Of a stretch of 64,000 nt of DNA, positions 34,201 through 45,800 are shown piece after piece. The notes beneath the pieces were generated by a model. That model saw only the letters and a program-made list of their open reading frames with translations, was not told the origin of the DNA and ran no database searches. The stretch's first letter is position 1. Every line of letters starts with the position of its first letter. This stretch comes from Caenorhabditis elegans (taxonomy: Eukaryota > Nematoda > Chromadorea > Rhabditida > Rhabditidae), in contig NC_003279.8 in the NCBI RefSeq assembly GCF_000002985.6, positions 6,634,001-6,698,000 of the forward strand, in the 5' to 3' direction. Made by a program: the position numbers and the translations under genes.

Positions 34201-36403
34201 TACGAAAATGAGCATAATTTCTAGTCAGAAATGAACAAAAAGCTAGTCAGTTCACAGCCCGACGATGAAAAACACCATTTTTCGAATAGATTGTCACGAA
34301 AATCTTCCAAATCTAAAATTAAGCTCTGATGGTTTTCGCCTCCTTTTTAATGAAAAGAAGTGAGATACTTTAATTTAGAATTCAGTATTATTGTGGATAT
34401 CCTAATTTTCCAAACTCCAAATTCTTACCAGCATAAATCCAGCAAATAAGTACACCCAATGAGAATACGTCTGCTGCACTTGTCACTGTAGTTTGGCCCG
34501 GTGCCAAGTTTTCTGGAGCAAGGAAATCGAGATCTGGTTGCAAGCATGGTGGTAGTTTTTTAGTCCACGGATAACATGGGTAGCAGTTCTGTAATTCTTC
34601 TATATTACCTTTTTGGGTCAACTGAGAACAAATTAATGCTTCTTATTTCTTATATTTCTTCTTATTTCTTATTTCTCTCTCTTCTTATACGTCAAGATAG
34701 TTTTGATTTGAAACAATTACATACCGGTTCTTTAGCATTAACTGCAAAGCTGAATCCTCCAATTTTCCAAGTCTTAGTGGCAGTTACATAAATAGCGTCT
34801 GGAGTGAGATTTCCGTGAAGCATCTTTGCTGAGTTGTGGAGATATGACATTCCATCGATTATCTGTAATATATTCAAAATTCTTTTTCAAACTATATTTT
34901 TCAATTTTCACCTGAAGTACTCCGAGCTTAATCTCAAGTCGATCGAGTGATTCATCTGTTACCACGTTTTCCAAATTTCCAAAAATTTGTTCAGTGGCAA
35001 ATGAAATATAGTCTTTTGTTTCTTCCAAACTGTGCTCCATGTGAAGAATTCTTGGGTGAATGAGACCCATTAATTGTTGTGTTTCATACCTAAAAATGTT
35101 TTGAATAAAAACTTTTAAATTTAAAAGTAAAGTTGAATTTTAAAAAAAAACCTAGCGTGTAACCTTTTGAAAACAATTTAATTATGTTTATTTCCGTGAT
35201 CTTCCCATTAACCTTTGCTTTTTTTTTATTTTTCGTGTTTATAAAAGTCGGAAAATCGTCAGAAAATTCAGTTCCCGTTAAACCCGAAAAGCTTCGTCAA
35301 GCAAAGATGATAATTGCTTCTTTCGTGAGTTTTTTTTCTGCTGTAATTTTCAATCAATGGACACAAGAATCCGTTCAGGTTCTCGCCATCACCGCCTTGC
35401 CCGCGATTGCCATTTTCTGCGGAGGAAAGAAAGGAGCCGGTGAATCTAAAGAAAAGCCAAAGGAGGATGTGTATGAGGATTTGGCACCAGGAGATAAGAA
35501 GTAATACTTGTGAACTGACAGAATGCACAATCGAGCAACTTCCTGTCATTTCTATCGTACATGTGAATTGGTATTAATGAAATATTTGATTGAGCCCTGT
35601 TGTTTTAATTTAAACTAGCCGATTTTACCGGAGTCCGGACGCTTCAGCGTCGAGTATTCTTGGATGCTAGACTTACGCGGACCGGGGTTTCAAAGTTATC
35701 AATACAAGGAAATTGAACATACAGTTAAAAAAAAAGTTTTTAAGACGATTCTTCGTCCTTGTCTCAACACTTGCATTTTTCAAGTTTTGTTCTTCGATTT
35801 TTCTAAAGTTCATTTCTCCAAAACTCTAAGTAACTTACTTGATGAGATCAAACATTGAGTAGGTTTTCGATTTTCCAAGTTTTGGCGGCGCTTTCACATT
35901 GCTCTTTTTATCGAAAACCAAAACGGATGCGTCCTGGGAAAAAATTGTTGAAATAATATCTTCTTTATTTGTCTACCTTATTTCCAAAGACACTTTTTGA
36001 ATTGAAAATCCTCCAGTGTCCGTGTGTGAGTCGATACTCTAATGAGTGATAGTCTTTCTCCAGTGGAGCTGCTCCAGAGCCCTGCAAAGGTGAGGATAGT
36101 GTTGGGGACACTATCGGACGAGATGGAACCATTGAGAGCTCCTGAAAACTTATTTTATGATTAGTGAATGGTTTTTACAGTTTTGAAAATTCTTAGATGC
36201 TTAATCATTTGAACAATTTTATTTTCAGTTACTAACTAGACCTAAAAATAAGTTTGAATATTTGAAATTTTTATTTAAAATGATTGTAAAATATTTACTC
36301 CATTATTAGGTTTCTTGAGTCCTAGAGTCTTTCTCAGACTATTCATCGACGAAGTTTTGTTCATTTTTGGCGGTGGAGCCATGAAGTTTGAGGATGATGC
36401 CAT
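31225..36403 (-). CDS. SCY1-like 2 (SCYL2/CVAK104-type) pseudokinase
   Basis: Twelve exons (36299-36403, 35977-36141, 35839-35933, 34912-35089, 34725-34862, 34429-34621, 33944-34182, 33358-33609, 33028-33150, 32729-32975, 31915-32524, 31225-31396) close to 838 residues. The N-terminus is Met/Ser/Pro-rich. The kinase-like domain (about residues 70-370) is degenerate: the HRD loop reads LHGNLTPDAI and the DFG site reads GGFSFAV. LDFLAPENL and DVFSLGVLICW mark the C-lobe. HEAT-like helices follow (VEVRPTVQLLSLI, FDPSQKSHFLSQTL, VRGLPHVAEYLP). The tail is Ser/Arg-rich and low in complexity. Human SCYL2 binds clathrin and AP-2 and acts in endosomal traffic, so the same role is expected. Exon 6 has two usable in-frame acceptors (34621 or 34588; 11 residues differ). 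Intron 3 hosts an opposite-strand gene and intron 11 hosts a MITE. Confidence 0.88.
31592..31837. mobile_element. 246-bp MITE in the last intron of the SCYL2-like gene
   Basis: The left end CTCGGCAAAACGGCCTAACT and the right end in reverse CTCGGCAAAACGTCGCAACT continue as TCATAGCATACTC on both sides, about 42 bp of near-perfect terminal inverted repeat. The interior has further GCAACTTCTTAACA-like copies. It lies inside the intron 31397-31914. Confidence 0.75.
35307..35504 (+). CDS. Tiny hydrophobic/Lys-rich protein nested in an intron of the SCYL2-like gene
   Basis: Preferred model: ATG 35307, exon 35307-35324, a 54-nt GTGAGT...TTCAG intron, exon 35379-35504, giving 47 residues. It is one hydrophobic segment (VLAITALPAIAIFC) then GGKKGAG and an acidic/basic tail ending EDVYEDLAPGDKK. 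The intron is a multiple of three and has no stop, so an unspliced 65-residue form, or a 106-residue form from an upstream ATG at 35184, also reads through. I prefer the spliced form because it resembles the start of the 48.4-kb gene (hydrophobic helix, then FCKGKKK). It would be a tail- or signal-anchored membrane microprotein. It lies antisense within intron 3 (35090-35838) of the minus-strand gene. Function unknown. Confidence 0.6.
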   Translation: MIIASFVSFFSAVIFNQWTQESVQVLAITALPAIAIFCGGKKGAGESKEKPKEDVYEDLAPGDKK

Positions 36404-39400
36404 TCCTATGGAATTTCAATATAAAAAGAGGGCCAGTGGAAAAAAGGAAAAACTGGTGGAGGAGTTTAACAGGTGGTAAACAGCACGACCGCTAGTAATG
36501 TTTTTGAAAAAACTCAATTATTAGTTATTCACTTATTTACCTCATTCCAAGAGCACAATTTAAGAAGTAATAATTTTATTTATTCATTTCCAAAAAGGAA
36601 TAAAAAACAGTTCATCTTGAGTATTTGAAACAATACATGTCTTATTTGAAAGCTTGCTAACATAAATATTTTAGCCGCAAAACTCGTCCTTGAACTTTTT
36701 TCTCTGAATTTTTTTTGTGTATTTTTTAGAACTACTTTTAGAATTTCCATTAAAGCTATTTATACAACATTTTGATGGTTTTAAAATGTTTAATGTTAGG
36801 AAACAGTTTGGAAGATTTTTTGGGAAATTGTTTTTTTTTCTTTTGAAAAAAATCGGAAAGTTTTCAATTCTTTTTCTTTTGTGGTTGTAAAAGATGCTCT
36901 GGAACAATTTCAGATCGACATTTAAACGGGGTAGTTGTAGAATTTCGATTATAAAGTTTTCTTATATATATATATATATATATTTAGCAAATGAATTCGA
37001 ACATACATTTTCAAATGAAACTATACTTTGTTGTAAATTTAAAATCTCAGTTTTTTGAGAAACTAATTTTAAAATCACATCAACAAAAAAAATTTCAAAA
37101 TTATTCCATTGGAACACCCTATCTATTTCAGACAAAGTAACATGGTTTTAAAATAGAGAATAGACCCAAAACTTTAGACCCAAAAAGTGAACCTAACTAA
37201 ATATAAGAAGAGCAAAAGGATAAAAATTTTGTCAAATTGTCTATATCTCTCTTCCTTCCTGACACAGATGTGCATCTATCTCTGCTCAAAAGCTTCGGAG
37301 AGCCAATTATAAAAAGTTCAGAAAAGGGAAACGTGTCCCTGAGAGAATGAAGAGAGAAACAGACAAGAGTATAAGCTTCTTTCTTTTCTCTCTTTTACTC
37401 TTTCATTTGGGAATTTGAGAAATTAAAAGTAGCCAGATCGACAGATGGACACACAAGAAATGAAGGAGCATGTGCTCGCTTCACAAGGTGCTCGTGACGT
37501 AAAGAGAGGTAATTGTGGAGAGAGAAAGATGAAGGGAGCAGTGAGAATGTGCAGGAAAAGTGGTGGTTAAGCGGAATATGAGTTCTAGTTATGAAAACCT
37601 ATTAACACACATCAAGTATTCTTCGGTGGCACCAATTTTTGTAGAACTTTCAAAAAATGCACTGCACTTTGGCTCTAGTAGTGAACTTTTAATGTGCTCG
37701 TAAAAACTGTATCTGAACTTAGTTCTCAAAATTTAAAATAAGCTTATGGTATTTGGAAGGATTTGCAAAGTCAGGGTGTCTTAAAAACTTGAAATGAAAT
37801 TTCCAGGATATATTTTTTCCTTAAAATATGTTCTGATTTTTTCTTTCAAAAAACGCATGATCGAAGACTAACAGAACTCATCCTTGGTACAAACTGAAAT
37901 AAATTTAGAACTCGTATTTATTTTCTTGGAAACTATACCACTAACTGTTTCTCAACAAAACTAGTAAAGGCTATCAGGGGAAATCAGCAAAAACGGGTTG
38001 TTACTGAAAAGTAGTAAAAGGAAACTTGAGTTTGAGAGGACAGGTGATTTTCAAGTTAGATTGAGAAAATTTCAGATTTTGTTAAGAAATCTAATCTAAA
38101 TTAGAGGTTCAGATGTTTTTCTTGTTTTACTTTGAGTGACGAGGGAGAATTTCATTGTGTGAATCAAAAAACGAAAATCTTTGAAAAAAAAGGAGGTTTT
38201 CCACACATAAAAGTATTGTTTCTAATTTACAGAAGTGGTTAAAATACATTGTTAATGAAAGATCCTAAGACATTAAAATCTGGTCAGCTGACTTAAAATT
38301 CTGAATCCGAGAAAAAACTATCAAATTTCTGCCCACCACACAACATGTTCTGAATGATGGAATGAGGGTAAGATGGACCTGAAGATGTGTGGAAAATGAA
38401 GGGGAGAAAGAAAGAAAAAACGAAGACGAAGGAGCAGAAGCAGGAAAATGTGTATGTGTGACAAATTGGAGAGAATTAAAAGTGACATCGTGTGGTTGAT
38501 ATGTATTCGACGATGAGAGATGACCCCCCTCATGTTGGGATATCTGAACAACACTAACGTTGTTTTTTTGGGAAGAATCCTGGACGAATATGAATTATTG
38601 TACCGAAATAATTTCTCGAAAGGTACCAGGATGTTTTTGAAGAATATAGATCACAATCTTCTGAAAAAGAAGCAAAACCGAGTAGTCAGAAAATTGGTTC
38701 TGGAAAATGTGCAAAATGCTGCTTCAGCTTAAAAATGACAGAGCGAATGACCAAATTTTGAAAAATTAAAATAAGATTTCAGAAATTATGAAAGCTTCAT
38801 TCTTCATTCTAGTCTTACAATTAGAAAGATTTTTAATTTTCAATTTAGTTTTAAAAAATAGTTGATGAAACATCAAAACTCAAATTTCCAAGTCTTGTTC
38901 CGCTTTTCAACGACAACAAGTAGTAATGGTGTATATAAAAGTCTTGGATCCAATCTTTGCAATGTTTTATGGTTTTTTTGAAAATTCGGGCTTCAAAGAT
39001 TCAATGCTTTCCATAAAAATGAGTCCCAAGTTCCGCTCCATAAAATTTTGCATTTTGAGAAATTAAAAATGTTTTGTTCACATATGAATATGGTTTTGAA
39101 TTAAAATTTGAGGCACCAATTTAACATTTATATTTTTGAATAAATATTTCCCACAGAAACTATTAATTTTCACATCGAGACTCGGCAAAAAATAACATTT
39201 TTGCAAGCACAGATGATGAAAATAAACTGAGGATAACGGGATGAGAAGGACGAGAAAAAAAACTGGAAGAAGAAAATAATGAGATGCACGAAATGAAATA
39301 CGATCAGATGGATTCTTGAAATGAGCATTTTCACAGCTTTTACTTCAAAACGAAATGACATTTTTTTTCAAGATGAGAACTTTTGAAAAATTGGAAAATT

Positions 39401-39680
39401 TTGGATGAAAAATTATACTCGTTTTTTTCTGCCCAAACTACCTTTTTTTTTGATTTTTGTGTAATATTTTGACTTATGAAACTTTTACATTTACTGAGTT
39501 TATTGTTGGAAAACTTACGACCGCCCATATTTTACTAATTCTACAAGTTTTCTTGGAAACATTTTTGCCTACCTGAGAATATCTCCGAATAGCTTCGAAC
39601 ATTTTTTTTCTGTGAACTGTTTTGGTTATAATTTCTCTCCTACTATCTGAAAATTTTATAAATGAATAAAAATAAATTAA
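36404..39680. other. Intergenic stretch upstream of the SCYL2-like gene
   Basis: No supported gene. It contains a (TA)n run at about 36965-36982. A 70-codon open frame starts at 38520 (+) with unremarkable composition and no splice context; I did not accept it as a gene. Confidence 0.4.
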
Positions 39681-39681
39681 C

Positions 39682-39807
39682 CTTGTAACTGTTGGTTGAA
39701 GCTCTGCATCGGACAGGTGGATGAACGGCAATTGCAGCAGATGCGGCCGCAATTGCTACCGTACCTCGTTGGGGTACTGTAGCACGGTTTCGACTCGGTG
39801 TACTCAT
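39682..39807 (-). CDS. Candidate isolated first coding exon (MSTPSRNRATVPQRG...)
   Basis: ATG 39807, preceded by AAAAA, opens 42 codons rich in Ala, Arg, Pro and Thr (STPSRNRATVPQRGT, AIAAASAAIAV) and ends at a GTTAAT donor at 39681 in phase 0. Base composition is markedly GC-richer than the surrounding 10 kb. The nearest downstream acceptor (exon body from 39645) gives a stop after six more codons, so the true partner exon is unknown. One option is splicing 3.5 kb on to exon 2 of the SCYL2-like gene at 36141, which also starts in phase 0, making this an alternative first exon. That is speculation. Confidence 0.3.
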
Positions 39808-42800
39808 TTTTTGGTCAGATATATGGATTTTGGAAGGTCTGAGAATTATGGTTTTAATTTTTCCAAAAGAATACGGTTAAAGTGTAAGAAGATAATTAAG
39901 GATTTGGTAAAGTTTTAACGTTTTTTAGATTTTCTTAGACTTAATTAAAATTACAAGTTTATTTTAGGCAATTTGAAATGTTTTTTACTATTTTAATTTT
40001 TTTTTAAATTTCGTTTCATTTATAATCTCGAAAGCACAGGAAAGTTTTGAATGCTCAGCCGAATGAAAGGTTTTCTCAAAAAAAAACGTCAATGGGAAAA
40101 TGTAACCACGGATCTTGTGACAATGTGAAAAAATAGAGAGGAAGCAACGGAATAGAAAATGACTGATTTTAGTCCGTGGGAAAAAACACAGAATGATTTG
40201 AGTAAGACTTGTACGACAAATTATTTCTGTGACATGTAAATCAATTGGAACTATCAATTATGAATATTTTATTTTAATAAGGTGGAAATAGTTTCATAGC
40301 AAATATTCAACTTTTATCTTACCGTTTTTGAAATTTAAACAATTGTAAATATTTTTGACATTTCTAGCTGAATGAGTTATTTTCGGTGTTGAAAAGACAA
40401 ATTATGTGTTGTACTCCGTCACCAGAGAATTTAACAAGTACATTATGTGTACCATAATCGGCTTGAAAACAGAAAAATATTTGATTTGGAAAGAAGACAC
40501 AAAATTATCAAATATTTTTAGACATTCTGAAAATTATGAGAAATTTTTGGCAGATTGTTTGAATTATAAAGACATACGCAATCAAGGCTTTATCTAAAAA
40601 TAAAATGTATTTATTTAACTAATAGATATGGTACAAAGTTACGTAGTGGGAAAATGGAAAACAAGAGCTAATACGGTGCAAAAAATTTAACTCGATGTAG
40701 TTCATGAAAAGTATGGGCCTGCATTAAACTTCTTCAATAATTTCCAAAAATCAAACTATCGACTTTTAGATAAGTCGTTAGAAACTAAATATAAAATATT
40801 CAATCCACTCAATTGCAAGTACAAAATATAAAACTGAAATAAATCTTCTAGATTTCAAGTGTGCTTTTTATATAACAAAAAAAATGATGTGATGTAACTT
40901 TTGAGTCAGCTTCAAAAAATAATTATACGTTTACTCGACTCAAATGGCCGCTTTCTGATGTCTACAAGTTCACGTCAATGTAGAAGAAAATGAGATCATA
41001 ACTCAAAAATGTGTAATCCTTCTCGAATCACAATGGCTGGAATTTTTTGTCAGTTTAGAAGTACCATCAAACTGTCAAGTAGGCACAATAGAGAAAGGTA
41101 TGAATATGGCAGGCAATAATTCAGGCAACAATTTCTACCACACGCGGGAGCCTTATACAAGTTAATATAAATCAGAATTATCCTAAAACATCATTTTATC
41201 AACACTAATTGATAAAATAGAATTTTCGGGCAGTTTTGAAAGAATATAGAATTACTGGTATTACTATTACATATAGGTTGTAAGCCTCCAAATTTGAGAA
41301 AAAACTTTTAATTAATTTTTTTTCTTTAAGTTAAAAATTTACAGGTTTTATAAGATTTCCGACTAAAACATTTGTATTTTGTTGAAATTCTATAATTAGA
41401 GTAGACAAAGTACATTGGTGTTGTAAAAAAGGGTGTAAAAAAGAGCGTTGCCTAGGACTATGTCTGAATAATTTAACAATGTCCCTTTCCCTCTTTTTTA
41501 GAAGATATGGGGCGGAGCTGGGCCTTCTTGATTTTTCAAATGACACACAGAAAAATGGGAAGAGACACAAAAATAGAGGGAATCTCATGGAAATTCGAAG
41601 CTCGTTAAGGCAAAGAACTGAACAGAGAAAGAGTAATGGGTGAGATGGAAAGGAGTGTTGAATAAAAGAAAAGGGAAAAAAGGAGCTAAGAATAAGATAA
41701 GAATGAGAATGAAGAGGGTGGATAGGTTGGTTGTTAGCGTTGAAATACCATTGAGAATTACTCACATCTTGTGTTTTTCTCCTGCAAACCAAAACCTGAA
41801 TCACCGCACGGAAGATCAGATAATGACTGCAACCAGCATTTTCTAAACAAACTTAAATTTGCAGATTTTATGATCATGCTCCTTGAGATTCCGACCATGA
41901 GCAATATTTTTCAGAGAAAATCTCAAATTGTAAATATTCCAAGTTTTGTCTTCTGCTCTTTCTTAACTTTTTTACTCTTTTTGTTTCAATTTATCAGCCT
42001 TCTAATACAACTTCTTCTTTGAAATTTGGAGAAATCATGCCTTAAACCAAAATACTCTTAATGTCAGAAAAAGTCAAGGAGCAAAAAGGGGAATCTAATG
42101 AAATTCAAAAGTTCTACTCCTAATGAAGATAAAAAAGAGCCAAGAGAGCAATTTCGAGCAAAAAAATGGCCGAGCGAGTAGATGAAAGATTAGTGCTGAT
42201 TTTCGAAAAAAAAAGAAATATGATGAAGATCTATGGTGTTTTCTTATAAGGTTTCTCCAAAATTTGTAAGTGTTCGAGAATATTAAAAACATTTTTGTAT
42301 AAATTTTTACAAGTAAAATAACTTGAAGTGTTGAAAATATTTTGTTCCATAATGTATAAACGCCTATTTCTAACATAAAATATGACTGCCAACATTTCTG
42401 AACCCAAAAGGGTTACAAATTTTCGACTGAAAACTCTTGCCTTTTTCAAAAAAAAATTCCAAAAACTTTCAGAACCTAATCTTCACCACTCTTGAAATCT
42501 TCAAAAACTTGCTAAAAAAACACTGTTGAAATAACTTTACGAGACTCGACAGTTAGAAAAATTCCCTGAAAAATTGTTTTCTTATGAGCAATTACCATCA
42601 AATCAAAAATTATTGAGCGCTTTTTGTCAAAAATAATTTCATCACTTTGGAAAAAAAACAAATACTTTAAATGAACCTAAATTTATTGGTGGTAAGGTTC
42701 AGATACTGATTTTGAGAATACGTGTCTAGCAAAAACAAAAAAAAATCAGATTATTTTTCTACAACAAGTTTTCAGCCGCGTGGCTCAAGAAATAGTGAAG

Positions 42801-45800
42801 AGGAATAGAGAAAAAACAAAAACATATTCATGTAATTAGAAGCAGGACTTTCGAAATTTCAAACATTTTTCAAAACTTATTCCTGTTAGAACATTGGAGA
42901 AAATAGAATCTCGATGAAAATTTTGAAATTTCAATTTTTCTCTCAAAACCTTGATAATTCCTTAACTAATGGTCAGTTTGCTTGTACTTTTTGGGGAAAA
43001 AGCCTCCGACAAAAAGTGGTCTAAACATTAGTACGGGTGCATGTGCAAATTAAGTCTATCGGGGGTGAGCAGTGTTGCGAATGCTCTTCCGGCTTCAGTA
43101 TGAGGTAATCGAGAAGAATTGTGAAACTCTGCCTCTCTTCGTCTCTACATACACTCTAATCAAATGAATTGATAAAAGACGCAGAGAAATGCTTGAAAAG
43201 AGGTTGTGTTGGTAATGCAAACTGATGCTGAAACCGCAAGTAACTCAATTTCGGCGGGTTTTATTATGTGTGCTCCTGGGTGCCCCCATGAAATAGAGAA
43301 ATAGACACCAATGGGCTCTCTTGGAATATCAATTTGTTTTCTCTTTTTCTATATTTCTCTTTTTTTTCTATGGATTCCTAAAATTGAATAATTAAATTAA
43401 CTAGATCAATGTACCAAGAAATTCACTATCTTGTCTAATGGGAGTAAACGTTTATCCTGAAAATCAAATGTTTTCCAGTGTAACATACCTCTAATGTATT
43501 ATCTGTATTATCTAACAAGCGATGGTTTTTTTTTAATGTTCCAAAAACATTTACTGAAAATGTATAAAATCTAGACTGTTTTCAAAATTTTTGAATTTTA
43601 TAATTAGAATTTTACGATTAAATTTGAAGCAAGGAAATTGTGGGTTTTTTTTAAATATTCGTGATAGGGATTAGTTGTCTCTGTTTAATACACATCTACG
43701 TCAATTTCAATGACAATGAAGTGGCGTCACACATACGTGTTTCAGATATTGTTTATCGCTGGTTTACTATGTGTCCAGTTGCAAAATAGATAATATGTTG
43801 AATGGAAATAAATGTAGAGTTTTCTCCAAAATAAATATAATTGTAAACTAATCATTTGACTAGTCAATCTACAGAGGGAGCGACTATCTCTTAAAACTCG
43901 ATTCTCCAAACCCTACAAAACATTTTTTTTAAATCTCAGACCTCCCAATTTTTTCACCAGTTAAACAAAAATAAACTAACCTGCAAATTCCATATCCACC
44001 TGTCCGAAATTGATATTCAACCAACCTGAACGGGAGTCAAGAAAAAAGAAAACAAGAAAAAACAGAACAATGGAAAAAACAAAAAAATGAGTCATTTTAG
44101 AGACTTGTTCAAAACAAACAAAAAGTACAGTAGAAGAATAAAAAATTGAGAACTTAAAAATTAAATGAATAGGCTTCAATGTGTTTCTTTTTGGACGGCT
44201 TTTTAAGCTTCACAACTGACCATGACTGCCACTAATTGAGAACGTTCCGGATCATTTTAAGAGCCACACTTTAAAACTAATTTTCAAAGTAATTCGTTTC
44301 TTGAACTTTTTCCAAAATTGCTTTTGGGGAAGAGTATTGAGCAAAAATTAGAGAATTCAGGTGAATAGTTCAAGCTTTTGAGGAGAAGTAGCGTAGGGTG
44401 TAAGTGCGTACCTCTGCTCAAAACTGACGTAGCTTCATAATTAAATAGGGAAAATAAATTTGAAATGTTTTTTTCTAAAAGAAAAATGTATAATAACATT
44501 TTTGGTTTAATCAGATAACTTCATTTACTTTTTGTGCGGTGTGCATTTGCAAAGCTACTATGTTTAAATAAAAATCAATCGATTTTTTCAGTTTTTGAAA
44601 TTTTATTAAGAAAAAATGTAGAATAAAAATTCATTGAGGAAAATACGAGTGTATTAGAAAAACTGAAAAAAAATCTGGTAAATTTCAGAAATTATTTTTA
44701 TATTGTGAGAAACTAATTTTGTTTGAAAACTATTAAGAAAACTATTGAAAACTAATAGTACTATTCTGATAGGGCTAAAATGAGCATATTTTATAGTAAA
44801 ACTTCTCAAAATATTTTTCATAGTTCTACCTTCAGCCGAAAAACATTTAATTTTTCCAACTTATGATTTTGAAGGATATGATTTAAAATATGATTTTTTC
44901 TGTAAATTTTGAATTTTAATTACGCTTCAAATATTTTGAAACCATTGTAATGATTCAAACATGAGGCAAAACGTTCACAAAGTCGTAAATTTTCCATAAA
45001 TTTGGCAAATGCCGAATTCCTTTTTGGACAAACACCTCCAACTAGCGCGACTCCAATTTTAAGTGTAAATTTTTAAAAAAAGTTATAAATTTTGTATGCT
45101 ACCCTACCTTCTATTCTTCAAAAGCACGGTTTATATCTGAAACCAGTTGAAAAAATGCGGAACCTAATGAAAAAGGAGCGGGGAGAACAGAAAAAAGGAA
45201 ATAATGAAAAAACGTGTGGTCTTTCCAGTGTCTTCCGTTTCTTTGTCTATTTTCTGCAAATCTTCGGATGAAATCTGGAAAAAAAAATTTTAAGAATGAA
45301 AAGCTGGAAAAGGTGACTAACAAGAGCAATTTTCACAGTATTTGAGATGGAGGAAAACGGAAAAAATAAAGCAAAATAAAAAGAAAACCTGGAAATTAGT
45401 ATTTTCTCGTTCTTTTTCTGACAAGAAAGACTCCCATGAGGATACCAAAGGAATGCCGAAAGCCAAAAATAATGATTAAAAATTGGCGGAACAAAATGTT
45501 TTTGCTCCTCTCCAAAGAATTTTGTCCGCTTTTGAATAAGGGCCTAGGAACTGGAAATGGGTGAAAAACGAAAACAACGTGGATATGGATGAATTGAAAA
45601 AAATATACCAAAAATAGAGATGGTAGCGGGAGATTTAGAAATACAGAGATATTTAAAAATAAATTAATTCAACAGGATTTTTCGATTTAAAAGATAGAAA
45701 GAGCAATAATCACGAAAAAGCAACACTATTTTTAAAAAAATGAGGAAATTTTTTCTGAATTTCAAAACATTTATCAATTTTGCAAATAAAAAAAAACACT

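Noticed and set aside
38520..38732. 70-codon ATG open frame on the plus strand
   Set aside because: Reasonable codon mix, but no trans-splice acceptor, poly(A) signal or motif, and it overlaps an equally long antisense frame. Left unannotated.
44380..44430. tRNA-like sequence patch
   Set aside because: No cloverleaf with conserved A and B boxes could be drawn here, or at the GTTCGAATC match near 16.62 kb. No tRNA gene was identified in the window.
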